64,000 nt of DNA, from contig VYZB01000278.1 of the NCBI GenBank assembly GCA_013397455.1, positions 138,348 to 202,347 of the forward strand, read 5' to 3'. The DNA comes from Crotophaga sulcirostris (taxonomy: Eukaryota > Chordata > Aves > Cuculiformes > Crotophagidae). Under the pieces are notes generated by a model that saw only the letters and a list, made by a program, of their open reading frames with translations, had not been told where the DNA came from and did no database searches. Shown piece after piece: positions 40,001 through 55,000 of the stretch. A program made the translations under genes and the position numbers. Within the stretch, counting starts at the first letter, position 1, and every line of letters starts with the position of its first letter.

Positions 40001-43000
40001 AAGAGCAAAGTACGAAAAAGAAGGTAGCTTTCCTAGCCCATTTTGGGTGAAAAACGTTACAGAATTGAGTTTTGTCATCTACGGTTCTGTCGCATGCTTG
40101 CTTTTTTGATGGCTAGGCAAACCTGGCAAACAACTCTGGATTTAGGTACCTGCTAGTCAATTATAGTTTCTTCTGGAAGGCATTTTGACTGTTGCTGTCC
40201 AAGTACTGAATTCTGTGCGTGCGAATTTCCACAAAGGAAATTCAGTGAATTTGAATTTTGTTCATTCAGTTCTGAGAATTAAAATACCTTCCTGTTATTA
40301 TGCTAAGACCATGTTCACCAAGAAGCCCACAGTACCTTAAAAGAATGATTCATTCCTTAACATACATTTGCAAGTGTGGTGGTGTATTTCTCCCACACAA
40401 GCTTTACTCAGTTCATTGTATTTCAGGAGTGGTCTGCTCTGGAAAAGTATCATATAATAATTATTTATGGGAGTCTTGGAGAAGGACAGAGCCTTTTCAG
40501 TCTTCTGCTGTTGTCCTTTACAGGGAGACTGTGTCTAACTTGCCATTTGCCCATGGAGTGCTTCTTTCATAGGTTTTATCCCTGTTTCCAGTGAACAAGA
40601 TTACCATCTTCTGAGAGTTGTCAGAAGTGTCAGTGTCAGGTCTCTCTTAAGTACAACTTTACAGTTTCAGAAGTCTTGGTTTACCCATAAATGAAATCCT
40701 CATTTGATCCTCTGCTCAAATGGATGCCCTGAGAACATTCCTCCATTTCAGTGAACAGACAAAGGAATTTCCTTCTCCTGAATTACTAACTTCTCTGTGA
40801 AGGGTCTTTCGAAGGCTTAAAGAGTATTAGGTTTATCCTTTTGTTTAAACACAGGCAAAGATGCAGATGTACTAAATAATTCTCTGGGTTTTGATTACTT
40901 TGTTTTTCTTCAGGTGGGAAAGGAAGTGAACAGCCCTTAGGCTGTGCACAAATTGAGTGCAAGAGTAATGTTGCCTTCCAAAAATTCACATGAGGAAGCA
41001 CGACATCTTCTATTGCTTGGCCAAGCCATGAGCTGCCAGTTGCCATTATGGGTTAATGTTGTTGATCTTCTTGAAAGGAAGTGTTTGCTTTGCATTGCCC
41101 TGTTATCTTAAATAGCAGATATATTTCATGGCTCATATGCTATCGAACTACCCTTTGGTGCAGCATGTAAATATGCAAAATCAACATCACATCTTAGCTA
41201 TTTGTGAAACCTTTCTTCTATGCCTATTCTGCAATATAATTTACTTAAGATTTTACTCTTAAAGCTAAAAAGAAAAACACTGCTATTACTGAAATGAACT
41301 TCTATTTTTGTCTTTAAGGCAAAGATTCGAAGTCTGAAGGAATCAACCCATCTCCAGTATCTTTGGTACCCGAAGAGAAGGTCTCTTTTGGTCTCTATGC
41401 ACTGTCAGTTTCTTCATTTACCGTGGCAAAAATAAGGAAAGTTTACAACAAGTTGGATAGTAAAGCTATTGCCAAACAGGTATGTTGGGAAATGAGTTGG
41501 TTGATATGTACTACTAATTTGTTCCTTTCTTGTAACTTTTTTCAAAGCAATTTGCACACTGCAACCAGGAACAATGATTTACATCTCAAAAGAGCTGCCC
41601 ATGATTACTTCAGTGTTTGTTTAAATGGAGATTACTAGTAGCTATATATTTTAGCACTTTTTGGAGGTATTTTGGCTTTTTAATGTAGATCACAGTTGTA
41701 ATCCTGTTGAAAAACAGTTAAGATTATATCACTGAACAGTATTTCTACTGTTACAGGTGAATAAAGCTGATAGCTTAGTCCTCTGACTGTGATTCAGATT
41801 TGGAAACCAGCATATCAGTTTGCATTTTTCTTCAAAGTACATTAAGAGTCAGTGAATTAATTGTACAGAGGAAAATATATGAAGAAAGGCTGAGAGAGTT
41901 GGGGTTGTTCATCCTGAAGAAGAGAAGGCTCTGAGAAGATCTTATTGCAGCCTTTCAAAACGTACGGGGGGCTTATAAAAACAGTGGAGAGAGATCTTTT
42001 ACCAGGGTGTGTAGCGAGAGGGAAAGGATTTTAAACTGAAAGAAGGTGAATTCAGATTGGGCATAAAGACAAAACTTTTTATGATGAAAGTGGTGAGAAC
42101 TAGAAGAGGTCGCCTAGAGAAGCTGCTGAATGCCTCATCCCCAGAAGCATTTGAGGTCAGGTTGGATAGCGCTTTGAGCAACCAGATTTATTAGATGTCC
42201 CTATGTGCAGGAGGGTGATTGGAGTAGATGATTGGTCAACCCAAACCATTCTATGATCCAGTGAAATTAATTTAAATTTAGATTCATTATCCTTAAACTC
42301 TGGAGACTGGAGATTTCTCTTTACCTTAGAGAATGTCTTAATGATTCTAGAATAGTTCTATTTTGTTATATGTTATTCAGTCTTCATCACAGGAGAAGAA
42401 TACACAAGTTACATTTAGGCTTACATAAAAAAAAACTCTTTAGTTTAACCCTTGTTTTTTTCTTGTTTTGTTCAGCTGGCAATTTCTTCTCATGAAAACG
42501 CCACACCTGTGAAGCTGCTACATAACTCTGCAGGGCATTTGAATGGACCAGCGCGCTCCATTGGGGCAGCTTTGATAGGATATTTGGGTGAGTTGAGTGC
42601 TTGAGAATCATTATTTTTAATTTAAAGATGGTTAATTATTTGTCAATACGAACTTAGGTCTAGAAGATAAATCAATTAATTGATGAATTTTAATGCTACG
42701 CTGTTAAATTTCTTTAACATTTGAATATTTTATGGTCGTACTATTATCTTTTTTCTTTTTCACTAGCAGGGGTTGCTTGTTTCAATTTATATGAGTTATC
42801 GTTATGAAAATACACCTTATTACTTTACTCTAGGTTAAAAAATGTTATCCAGTGCAATATTTCCTTCACCTCCTTTTCTGAGGTGTCATAGTGCTTCTAG
42901 TGGTATTCCTTTCAGAATTCAAGCAATTCAGGAATGCAGGTGACTTGCATGTATTCACAATGATTTCCTACATGAATTAGATATTATTTTATTTTAATTT

Positions 43001-46000
43001 AACTTCCTTGCTTCTGCTCAGGAGTAAGGACATTCATCCCCAAGCCTGTTGCCACTACACTACAGTATATTGGTGGAGCTGCTGCTATTTTGGGACTTGT
43101 AGCCATGGCATCAGATGTAGAAGGGTTGTATGCAGCTGTGAAGGCCTTGGTCTGTGTGGTAAAGAGCAATCCACTAGCCAGCAAAGAAATGGAAAGAATC
43201 AGAGGTTATCAGGTATGTAAGAAATGTTTTAAAACAGATCAGGTCGACTGAATTTCACTGTCTGTGTTAGCAGTTCGCATGGAAATTCCTTGTTGTCTTG
43301 TGGTAACCTGAGTTTCAGCTCTTAAGTTTACTGAGCTCTTGGCTAATTAGAATAGATGAGTTATTTAAGAGAGGCTTTTAAAGGAGACAGTGGAAAGTTT
43401 TGCTAGCATGTTTAACCGCTTTGCTGAAACTGACCCTTCCTTAATAGCAATAACAATTATGGCACTTAGATGATTCTTCTCCGTGATCTGCCAGGAAAAG
43501 AGGAGAACAGGAATGCATGAAGAAAACAAGACAGGTGGACTCCTAAAATCGACATTTTGAGGAGACTTCACAGACTTTATAGTTAAGGATGCTGTTTGTT
43601 TTCAAGCGAAAACTTCTTAATGGTCTATTGGGATGGGGAAAATGCAGTCAGTTACGCAGAATGATTGATTTTTTTGGCTGGAAAAGATCTTCACACAACC
43701 AGTGCATTTTATATTTCTCATGAAGATTGCTTTACTGAAATGGAAAGTTTGTGTTGTGGTTTGGGTGGATTATTTACAAACCTTGTAATGCCAAGGGCTA
43801 GTATAGTTGTGTCGAAACTTGTTATTCCATGTAACCTGTTGCAGACCTTGGTATACTTTGACCAAACAAATATAGATAGTGTCCTCCTTGCACCACAAGC
43901 AATCAGTGGATCATCCTGTACAGCCTTACATTCTGCTTTTATTGACCTCAGCAAATAGCATGATTTGAGAGAGTTTCCCAGAAATCTGTTTTTCTTTAGT
44001 AATATTTCAAGGAGGATGATAAGGCTGCACAGGCTGGTGTGATGTGAGTCTGACGAGTTTGCATCAGAAGATGAGAAGCAGTAATAGTATATCTGGCAAC
44101 TTGTTCTTTCCTAACCCAGATTATAAATTAAAGCAGAAATGAGGACTAAAAGAACAAAATCTACAGTCATGCCTGTGGCAACAAAGGGTAGCAAGGAAAA
44201 AGGAAGACAAGGCTTATTCAGATTTATGTTGTCGCGTCTTCTGTTTTTCAGTGCCAGAATAGCTCTCATTTGTGCATACAGTACTCTAGGGGTATTCTAT
44301 TTAAAGTTTGCCGTGTCCACAGTTGCTATCCAGCAACATAACCCTATGAGAATGTATCCTGTGCTGTCTTAAACTGTGGCTGACTATCACAGAGCTGCGG
44401 TATGTCTGTGTGCGCCTAATCCTAAGGACCTAGATATTATCTGCAGTGTAGAACAGATGTTTTATGAGCTGGAGGCTGTCCTGGATGGGCCCCTTTTCTA
44501 ATCAGCGATGATACTACTTGCAAGCTTTTTCATCAAGAGTGTCATCTATCAGGCATACATAAAGGGCCTTCTCAAAGGGGACGTTTTGTCCATGATGTTT
44601 TGTGCTTAGACAGTGTTGCTGTGTGTTCATAGGCTACTAATTCCTTTTCTGTTTCCTTGTTCAAGTTGCTGGCAATGCTGCTAAAGAAGAAACGATCCCT
44701 TCTGAACAGCCACATACTCCATCTGACTTTTTCCTTGGTGGGAACTGTGGATAGCGGGCACGAGACCTCCATTATTCCAAATTCCGCTGCCTTCCAGGAT
44801 CTACTCTGCGATTTTGAAGTATGTAAAACTGCACAGGAAAGCGATGGTGATACTGGATAGTGATTAAGTCAGGTGCTGATAGCATACCTTAAATATTGAA
44901 CAACAGCAACGTGGGTTGTTATTCTGAGAATTTACTGTTTCCTATCTAGTAAGTAAAGCAGCTGAGCAGCAAGGTTACTGGTAACTTTTCTTGCTGAAAT
45001 GGCTTGACTGTAGAAAGAATGAATGGGTACCACAGATGTTTCTGCTTCTTGTTGTTCTGGAAGATATGTTTTGTAGTTTTCTGTTCCACAGCAATTTCTT
45101 TTAACTTGTGTGTCTTGCAGCAGTACATATGTCAAGACATGAAAAATGTACTGAAAATAACAGTAGTAGGTAAACTTTCAACAAAGCACACAGGAATCAC
45201 TTTATCATACATCTCTACAGAGTAAATAGTACGGCAGTTAAAATACTACTTGCACGACCTATGAAATGTTTAAGTGTGGTTGTGTTCAACTAAGGAAATG
45301 CTAATGTCATAGAGGCTGATAAACAGTGCTGTATGATGCATAGAACTTGTCATTTGGTGCTTGCTCCTTTGGCATTAAATGTGCCTGATACAGATTGAGT
45401 AAAGTGTTCTGATTGACATATACTAGAATGAATCAATAAACCACTGGCACTGCTAATCCAGCTGTAAAATACTGAATTAATAGCGCAAGTCCATCTTACA
45501 CAAATGGCTTTATGGAGTTACACGTTTCCTTTTTTAGATGTCTACTCGAATATTTCAGAGCACTCCTGGAAACTTTGTTTAAGGGTCTTGTCTATGAAAA
45601 ATCTCCTGCTGCTTACTATAGTCTTTATTTTAATAAAATCAACAGCCTTGTTAACTTTTTTCCCTGAGATCTTACATGTCTTCAGTGCACCCAACAAGGC
45701 CCCTTGTGAAGATCAAGAATACACTAGAATTATGGCACAAAAAGAAGAGGAAATGAAAAGGGCAAACCTAAGCCTTTTCTTTAAGCCTAGTGGAGATCTA
45801 ATACAGAGGAAATTTGTCACCTATTGAAGTTTCCATTTTTTTCTATGAGGCATAATATTAAAACTAGAAATAACTGTGCTTTGTCTAAATATAAGTTCTT
45901 CAGTGTCATATAACTAGTTCTTCTCTAACAAACCTTTTAAATTACAAGAGTGCTTCCTTTGTGCTCACAGAATGAAACCTAGACTCAATAGAAGTTATTA

Positions 46001-49000
46001 CATGCGCAAGAGGTAATACTTGTGGTAGAATTCTTAAGGTAGAAGAACTGTTTAGTACTGAAGAGTGTGAATCACAGCCCAGCTCCTTCTACAGTGAGGC
46101 TTTTTTTTCTTTCCCCATAAAGGAACCAGCTGAGAAATTTCATCAATCGTACATAATCACTCAGAAAGCAACTACTGTACAAAAGATCCAATTTCATATT
46201 GTTTGGTTCATGTCTTTCTTTTTTTGTCCCTGAAGACCAAGAACAACTGGAGAACGAATACACTTAAGAGGCTAAAAATATAAAAAACTATGCAAGTAAT
46301 AGGTCTGTGAGTGACTAAGAAGAATCTTTCCAAAAGCCTCAGGTTATGGCCTTTTTTATTCTTAATTATTTCTGTATTCAAAAATCAGAGACCCAAACAT
46401 TTCACTTAAATTGGATAAGTTGAATGTTCTTACTTTTATTCTAAACACGGAAATTAAGATCTGTTCTGATAATTTTAGATCAGAAGATTAGAAGTAAAGC
46501 AAAAAACTAGAAAGCTTTTGGTTTAAGCCAGTTTTATACACCAGAGCACAAGTATTAGTTATGTTTTGTTCAATAGCAAGTCAGTTTTAAGATTTGCAGC
46601 TAGAACTATGAGCTTTCTGACTTTTATATCTCTTATTACTTCTATTGATGGAACAACCAATAATTTTTTTAGAGCATCTAAATACTTTAAAATGGTGTGT
46701 GGGAAATTCTGCGTGAAGATTTTAAAAAAAAAAAAAAAAGTCCTTGAGTTCAATTTTGACAGAAGATAGTAAGTTAATTTTATAAAGAGAAAAGCTTCCC
46801 TTAAGCCCAGTGAACTTAACACAGCATTTCACATCAGCCTCCTCCTTGGAGTTATTGCACCATCTGTTTAAAGAGAAGTTCCAGATAGTGTGCAGCTTCT
46901 TTGTCTAGAACTCTTTAAATGTTTTCAGCATGATATACTATCAGACAGTATGTTTGGTACTGAACTGTGTTTCTTTAGTCTACCCTGGTGTATTTAATAC
47001 TTATCTGAAGTTGAAGAACTTTTGAGTACAATGACCAGGTAAATAGCCATGTAGATGAACAGTTTTAATATCTTCAAGCCTTTCATAACTTTTGATATAC
47101 TCTTCTCAGTTTTTAATCTTAAAGTGTATTTGTGTACAAAACATCATTGCGTATTTTGTATTTCAGGTCTGGCTTCATGCACCTTATGAGCTTCATCTAT
47201 CATTATTTGAGCACTTCATAGAGCTTCTCACTGAGTCCAGGTATGAGCTGATGCCATTCTAGTAACAAGAATTACAGGACTGTGTAATATATAAAGGATG
47301 CTCCAATTTTAAATTGCCACCTCCTTTTTTTTCCTCTTCCAGTGAAGCTGCAAAGAATGCTAAGTTAATGAGGGAATTCCAACTCATCCCAAGACTGCTC
47401 TTGACTCTTCGAGACATGTCTCTGTCCCAGCCTACCATTGCTGCAATTAGTAATGTGCTGAGCTTTCTGCTTCAAGGCTTCCCTAGCAGCTATGACTTGC
47501 TCAGGTAGCCCACACTTATGATAATGCTGGCTTTTCTGGTTTTATTATATTGGTGATCTTGGTCAAAAATACATACTAGTAGTACTGCTGTGGAGTAAGC
47601 AATGTAAAATGCTTGTGTACTGAATTTCTTCCTCGAAGAAGTAACTGAAGTAGACATAGGCAATAATTTTGTCAATGCCTTGACTTTTATTAGGACTTGG
47701 TAGTATGTCCCAGTTTCTTTTCCTGAATCCTAGCATTTTCAATGTCCCTTACCTGTAGACTTGTCTGCAAAGATTCCATTAATTACTTTTTGGTAACTTG
47801 ACCAGTAACTTGAGACAGATACAGTTTTCCTCAGTCTTCAAATGTGAGAAATTTGACATTTTTGGATATCACTCTCTCACTATTATGGCTTTATATTTAA
47901 GTTGAATTACTGATAGATGAGAGTGTATCTGTAATATTGATGAATGATTTTTTTTTTCTGTATACATCAAGGTTTGGACAGTTTATCTCTTCCACTTTAC
48001 CTACGTTTGCAGTCTGTGAGAAGTTTGTGGTCATGGAAATAAACCATGAAGAAAAGCTTGACAGTGGTAAGTGATGGCATGGTTTAAAAGAAGTAGAAGA
48101 GAAATACTTTGTAATCTGTTCTGTGCTCAAATACTTAAAATGTAAAAATAGTGTCATTAGCAATATTGTAATTTTCCTGGCTGCTGGTTAGTTGTGGTAC
48201 TTCAGTTTTCAGTATTGTGTGCAAAACTCCTTCAAATCAGCTGTGCATCTCTGCTTCTTGGTGGGGGGAGAAAGAAGACAAAACCACTTTACTAGGTGCA
48301 CCTGCCCTCCAAGTGTGGATGAAGTGAAAGAATTAACTAAGACAGAATTAACTAACACAGATATTTTTTTAGACAAAGTTTCTTTACTGTCCTTCGAGAG
48401 CGCTTATATTGAATTGTTTCGGGACCATTTCTGCCTTTGTTTTCCTAAAGAAAAAAGGCTTGTGCAATTGCATCAGTCTCTCTGAACAGAGACAATTTAG
48501 CCTCACAGTGGGTGTAACCCACATAACTAGAAAAGGGTGCCCAAAGATCCAATGATTCTAAAACTCCTGGGAAAGTACTGCTGCACAGGGACAAGTGAAA
48601 CAAAAGTGTTTCTGCTTTACAGTTAGCTTTAGTAGTCTGGTGTTCCAAAGAACAAGGTTTAAGCAGTCTGCACATTCAGCGTTATCCTCTGTATTCACTA
48701 TTATCCCTGTGCCTCTTCTGTTCTTTCTGAATAATTTTGCTTTATTGCAGTCTCAAAGATTATTAAATTCAGACTTTTTTAGTGAAAAAGGTGGGATGGG
48801 TATTGGAGAGAGATCTGGATTGGTGTTTTCACTACAGGCCAGCCATGATGTTTTTCCCAGGCTAACCACTGCCTGAGCAGCTTCTTGCTTGCCTGGGGGA
48901 CTGAAGAACCCTGGGGAGAAATTCAGGCTTTGGCAGGAATGGAGAAAGAAGCTTTTTGAGGACATAGATTTTTAGATTACTGGTCTACACCAGTTCTGTT

Positions 49001-52000
49001 GTATTTCTACCATAAGAAGATGCTTTGTGTTTTTGTCTGTGACTTGTGCACAAAATCTTGGCTCAGAAAGTGTCCATTTATCCGTATTAGTTTTTGAACA
49101 TTGCCTCAAGTTGCCATTTTCTATATTTTAGATAATGTAAAAATGTAGTCCTCCTTTGACAGCATAGGTTAAACTACAATAAGAGGGATTCAGAAAGTAA
49201 TTGTGAAGCTAGTCTTGAGCTGCATGTTTTGGCTTGGTTTGCAGTAAATGCGTTTTTCAACTGATGATGAGTTTGGGGATCTGTCGGAAGAAAAGGAAAC
49301 TAATTTTTCTCTGCATTTCTTAGATCTGGAGGGAGTTGGGAAGTATCAGGTTTTTTTCTTTTTCTGATCTACCCTGATTGCCTAATGCAAAATATTTATC
49401 CAACTACTGTGTTATGGGGATGGGAAGATGATGGTGGAGTGTTTGATTATTTTTATGTTTCTACCTGCCAGGAGTTGACTGGCTTAGGTAATTTGCACCA
49501 CCTCATCTTAGATTATTGTCTTAGAAGCTGTGATTCCTTATCACCCATTCTTCAAACCAGCCAGAATCTATGTGATGATGATAATGGGACACCAAGCATT
49601 TCTCAGCAGTGTGTAGCAGGCTGCCTGCACTTTAGCACAGCTTCCTTCTGACCTCAGTGGGATTGGGTTGTGTCTGCTTGTGTACAGAATTTACGAATAG
49701 CCTTTGAAATGTCTGAGTTCCAAAAGCCTGATTTTTCTTTTCCTTTTTTTTTTTTTGTACTGGATTTTTAGGAACAGAGGATGATTTTGGAGGACTTGTT
49801 TCAGCTAATCTTATTTTACTGCGGAACAGGCTTTTAGATATCCTTTTGAAACTTCTATATACGTCTAAAGAAAAGACAACTGTTAATTTGCAGTAAGTAC
49901 AAAAAAAAACTTTATCTAGAGAAAGGATATAATTGTTTATTTTACAGGGGAGAACTATAGAGCCCCCATTCAATTCACTAGTTGAACTACATAATTTTAT
50001 AGGAACTATTGAAAGATCTGTGCAAATGTCACTGATTAGCTTTGGGTGTGCTAGCAGAAATGGAATGCATTATTATTGAGTTTTATGCTGTCAGTTGTGG
50101 TAGCAAGAATGATAGGACTAATACGTGCCTTTCAGCTACTGCATTCACTGCTTTTTGTTTCAAATCTTTAGAAAAAAAACAGTTTAAGACTGTGGTTGAC
50201 AACATTAGTAGAAACATGCTTCAAGTTAGGAACAATAGAAGTAGATACCAGCAGGAGAAGAAAAAAAGTAGTAGAACTGGGGGAAGGATGCTTGCTTCTT
50301 ATTGTTACTTCTTGGAAGAAAAATAGCATTTGTAAAACTGTTAATTTTAAAACTCTGAGGGAGAGAGCCTCACAAGTGAGTAGGATGTAGTGGGAACAAG
50401 TGTGATTGTCTGGGTACTTTGATTTTTTTAAGTTTCATATTCTGGACAGCCAGTTTTTAAATCCTCTGCTCTCCTCACATACTTATTGGTGCAGTTTCCC
50501 CACAACTTCATGCATGGCTATAGACAAAATAAAATCTGACAAAAATTTGTGGGTTTAGAGAAGCGAGATAGTAGACTTCTCATTTGATTAAGATCAAATG
50601 GCTTCAGTAGGGGTTATCATTAGGATCATTGACCCTAGAATGCCCCTTAATTCCTTAAAATTGCATGTGAGAGAACATGATACAGTTTAATTAGGCACTA
50701 GTCTTACAAAGTGAATTGGAGAAGAACCTTTGAAACACTGTCAAGTTAAACCTTGACCAAATAAAACACCAAAACAACCAGACCTACCTTCATTTTTTAA
50801 TACCAGTTGGTTAAAAAGGCTTATGAAAACTCACTACCTATATATGGCTCAACAAAAAGTATTTGGGAATAGTAATTTGTGAACACACGTTTCCAGTTCA
50901 GCATTCCACATTTGTTATCTAAAGCAGCAATTGTAGAAATCTCATGAAATGAAATAGTGTCAGGACCTGTATTTAGTCTTCCCTTTCTGCTAAAAAAATA
51001 CACTGTAAGTGCTCCCTTTAACAAGATTTGGTGAGCAACATTTCATGTTGTGTAGAAAACTTACCAAAGACTTTTGTTGACTCTTCGATAGGTCTAAATT
51101 TTCACTGATCTTGAAGTTTGCCCTGTAGTGAAGGACGCTGGCTTTTGCTATCCAGTAGGAAAACAAATGCTGTAAAATGTGACTTTTTTTTTTCTCTCCT
51201 TAATTAGGGCTTGTGAAGAACTAGTCAAGACCCTTGGTTTTGACTGGATTATGATGTTTATGGAAGAACATCTACATTCCACCACAGTCACAGCAGCCAT
51301 GCGAATTCTTGTGGTCCTGTTGAGTAATCAACCCATCCTTATCAAATTCAAGGAGGGTCTCAGTGGTGGAGGCTGGCTCGATCAGACAGATTCTGTTTTG
51401 ACCAATAAGATCGGAACTGTGCTAGGTATGGCATCTCATCCCTCTCTCGACTGGAGGATTGTGTGGGAGCATGTGTGCATATGTGGTGTGGAGTGGGTTA
51501 TTGTATGAATACTCAGATGCATCTTTTCCATTGTTGTGGTCTGTGCTGCAGTCAGATGCCTCTGCTCTTCGTTTTTCTTACAACTAAAAGATTTCTTAGG
51601 TAAAAAAAGAGCAGTTTTACAAAACTGTCCTTTAGTTGACATTACACAAACTTCATGGTAGTTCAGTATAACCTCATCATCTGCATGAAGTCTGCATACC
51701 TAATCAATTTTTTTTCTGGTAAGGTTATGTCCTGTGAGCAGTATGTCCTCTGAGCTTGGTGCATAGGTAGCATAGCGTAGCCCCTTACATACATAGCTGA
51801 TAAAGATTCAGTAAAATATACTTGTTTGTTTACTTTTATTATCTAGAGCATTGTGCAGTGTTCTACCTGAGCTGCTTTGTCCAGTGAGTTCTATGCCAAT
51901 TAGATTTACCAGTTTGGATAGTTGCTCTCTTGGGAATTACGGTGTTCACAGTATCATCTCAGCCTTTTTTCCCTCTCCCTCTCCTACATTCTTCTGCATG

Positions 52001-55000
52001 CTCACAGTCCCTCTCTTACTAAAGACTTTCTTTGCAGGTTCTTAAAGCCATATTTATCCAGGTTATCAGACCTTTCTGTTATCCTATGTGATCTAGAATC
52101 CAGCGTATAAGGCTGTAGAGCTACAAGACCCGTTTTCAGTATGTCTAAGCTATCTGAAGTGCATCTCGAAGTGTGTGAATTAACCAACATCAGTTCTATG
52201 CACATAACTGTAGTGATGACTTCACATGAACTTGGTTTTTTTAGTCAAAATAAGATAGTGCTTTTCAGATAAATGTCCGTTCAGACCCTGATGCAAAACT
52301 ATTGACATTAAATGGGAGTCTTTCATGAGCTCAAGTAGGCTTTAGATCAGGGTAGTGGTATCTGTAGTACTTTCATCTAATTGATATTTCTAAAGTGACT
52401 GTACCAGGAGGCACCTCTCTGTTGCAACCCTGTATGATCTGTTTCTGCACTAAAGTTTTTTTCAAATTGATTTATTGGAGGGAAATAATTGTGAAGTGTT
52501 GAAATTATCTTGCTTCAGGAAGAGGGCTTTTTCTGAAATGAAAATATAAAATCCATTTTTTGTCTGCTTTGTTTCTTTGAAATCTATCAATGTATCTTAT
52601 GTTGTCTTGTTATTTTTTGCATAAATAAAACTGTCTATTAAGTCTGTCCTTTTACAGTGGTTTCCCATGATCTATCCCTCAGGATATTCAACTAGGAAAA
52701 TAGGATGGTTCTTTGTGTTATTAATGAATTAGGTTAAGTAAAACAGTTTTTCTGAAACCATATTACATGTGCAAACACTTAATGTTAATGTACTAGAGGA
52801 TCTGTTGTTTGGCTAATTCTGATCCAAGGCCCTGTATTTTATTTAAGAAACAATTTTTGCACATGCATGTGCCTTGAATGCAAGTACCTTAAAATTCAGA
52901 AACTATTGATATTTTAGGGAATTGACTGTTGTTTGTTTGAATGCCCAATAACATGTGAATTTTCTTTAGTCACAAAATCTTTCTAAGTAAGATTTTAATT
53001 TGCAATCAGATTTGGGGAACATTTGTGGAGTTTTCCTGTTTTTCTTGATATAGTATCACTTTAATTGAATCCAAGCTAAACTGTGACTAAACAGATATTT
53101 TTAAACTTGTGTCTCATCAAATGATAGTGGCAGATTATCTAATTTTAATACCCTGTGTTTTTTAATAAATTACAACACGTTGGCTCAAAGATTTCTCATA
53201 AAACAAAATACAAGCCATTTTTGTTCAAGATAACTGAATAAATTCCTGCAGTTCAGTAGCAAAGGTTTCATTAGTCTGAGTCCTGTTAGGTGTTTTCAGT
53301 TTAAAAAGTCAGTTTCTGGGCGAAAGAGTATCTGTATTGGAACCTCAATCCAATCCAAACCTCAAACCTGATCTCTGGCAGTGGAGACTGAACTGTCTTC
53401 CTGCCTCCTTCCTCACTTGAACATAAGTGCTTCTGCTGTCCCAGTGTCTTTAAAAAAAAAAAATAGGAAAATGAAATACCTAGGTAGAAGCAAGGTCACA
53501 AAAGGTGAATTTTGTGCCTTTAGCAGCACTTAAAATAAAGTAAGAGCATTTAGTGCTTCATGCCAGCTAATTCATCAGTAGCAAAACAGCTGAAACCAGA
53601 TGCCCCTGAGACATCTTTAGATACAAATTAGCCACCCATCAACTTAAACAGGCCATGGGTTTGCTGCTTGGTAATATAAATCTGTCTGAGATTAAGGTGG
53701 TACATCTCGCTCAACCAGCAAAATATCTTTTTTTCAGAAGCTTGGGTGTTTTAAAAGCCTGAAATTGTGGTCACAGTCAGAAAATGGATCTGTATGCATA
53801 TGCAGTAGCATTAGGCAGTCTGTATGGAGCAGTGTCATCTGTGTAGTACTGGTAGCCAATAATTTCCTTTTTTTAACTGATTAAAAATATTAGACATCTG
53901 AAGAAGAATTGTATAATAAGAATGTGATAGTCTGTGTGCCCGCATTCATTTTTTACCACATTAATTTCTGAGGAGGTACCCTCTCGAGTTCACCACTTGA
54001 GTCAGAGTGAGCTTCCCAGGCATTTCCTTGGTAACATTGTCAGCTTTCTGTATTTTTTTCACCCTAGGGTTCAATGTTGGCAGGAGTGCTGGTGGCAGAT
54101 CGACAGTCCGAGAGATTAACCGGGATGCTTGTCACTTCCCAGGCTTTCCCATTCTGCAGTCCCTTCTCCCGAAGCACACTAATGTACCTGCACTCTATTT
54201 TCTCCTCATGGCCCTGTTTCTGCAACAGCCGGTCACTGAACTGCCCGAAAACCTGCAGGTCAGTGCACCTGTCAGCAGCAGCCGGTGTAATCAGGGTTGC
54301 CAGGTAGGGATTATCTAGGAAGGTGTAAATGTGGTTCTGTCTGTCATGAAAGAAAATAATGGATTAGCCAGGCTCCCTCCTTCTTCTCTGCAGCTGACTC
54401 ACAATCACCATGTGTGTTCAGTGCTGAGCTGTTTGGGGTGGGAGGACGATGTGTTGTGGGAGTATATGGAAGCCAGCCTGTTACAGCATAGCTGTCACTG
54501 GTGTCTTTTTGGTCTGTTTTGGGGTCAAATGAGAAGCAGATCCCTGGTCCAAGCTGGCATGGTGTGGGCATTGAAGGGGGCATAATTTTTTGCTTGCTTT
54601 CTTTGGGTTTTTTTGGTTGGTTTGTTTGCTTACTTTTTTTTTCTTTTTTAAAGAGTAGGGAGTTGCTGTGTTAAAGGAAGTTCATGAGGTTACAGACAAA
54701 ACAAAGTAGCTTTTACTTAGGAAAATCTCCCTGGTTTTGTAAGGAGTCATCTCCGTTGTTACTGGAAAACATTTATTGTTCTTATTCTGAACAGGTTGAT
54801 TTTGAACATGTTTTACTTGTATGTAAATTAGTAGATATTTTATGGTCTAAAACAGAGTCCTTATTATAGTGTGTTATGGAGAAAAGCCACACTCCAGATT
54901 GATACGGTGCCTGTTTAGAATGGAGGTAGCGCTAACATCTTTATTTATCAGTGGGAACTGGAAAGTAAAAGTTTCAGACCAGAAGGTATTCTTCCTGCCT

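Noticed and set aside
43080..43130. Possible transmembrane helix in exon 19 ([14 protein letters not shown])
   Set aside because: The segment is a conserved Ala/Gly-rich helix within a cytosolic BEACH-family scaffold; it is short and followed directly by charged scaffold helices.
43665..43958. 97-codon + frame in intron 19
   Set aside because: No recognisable domain; exons 19 and 20 join in frame without it.
45504..45827. 107-codon + frame in intron 20 starting with a hydrophobic segment
   Set aside because: No family match, no usable splice sites in phase with exons 20 and 21, and exons 20 and 21 already join perfectly.
52210..52295. C/D snoRNA-like pair (GTGATGA near 52211 and CTGA near 52289)
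   Set aside because: No terminal stem and no convincing C'/D' boxes; such short words occur by chance in AT-rich introns.
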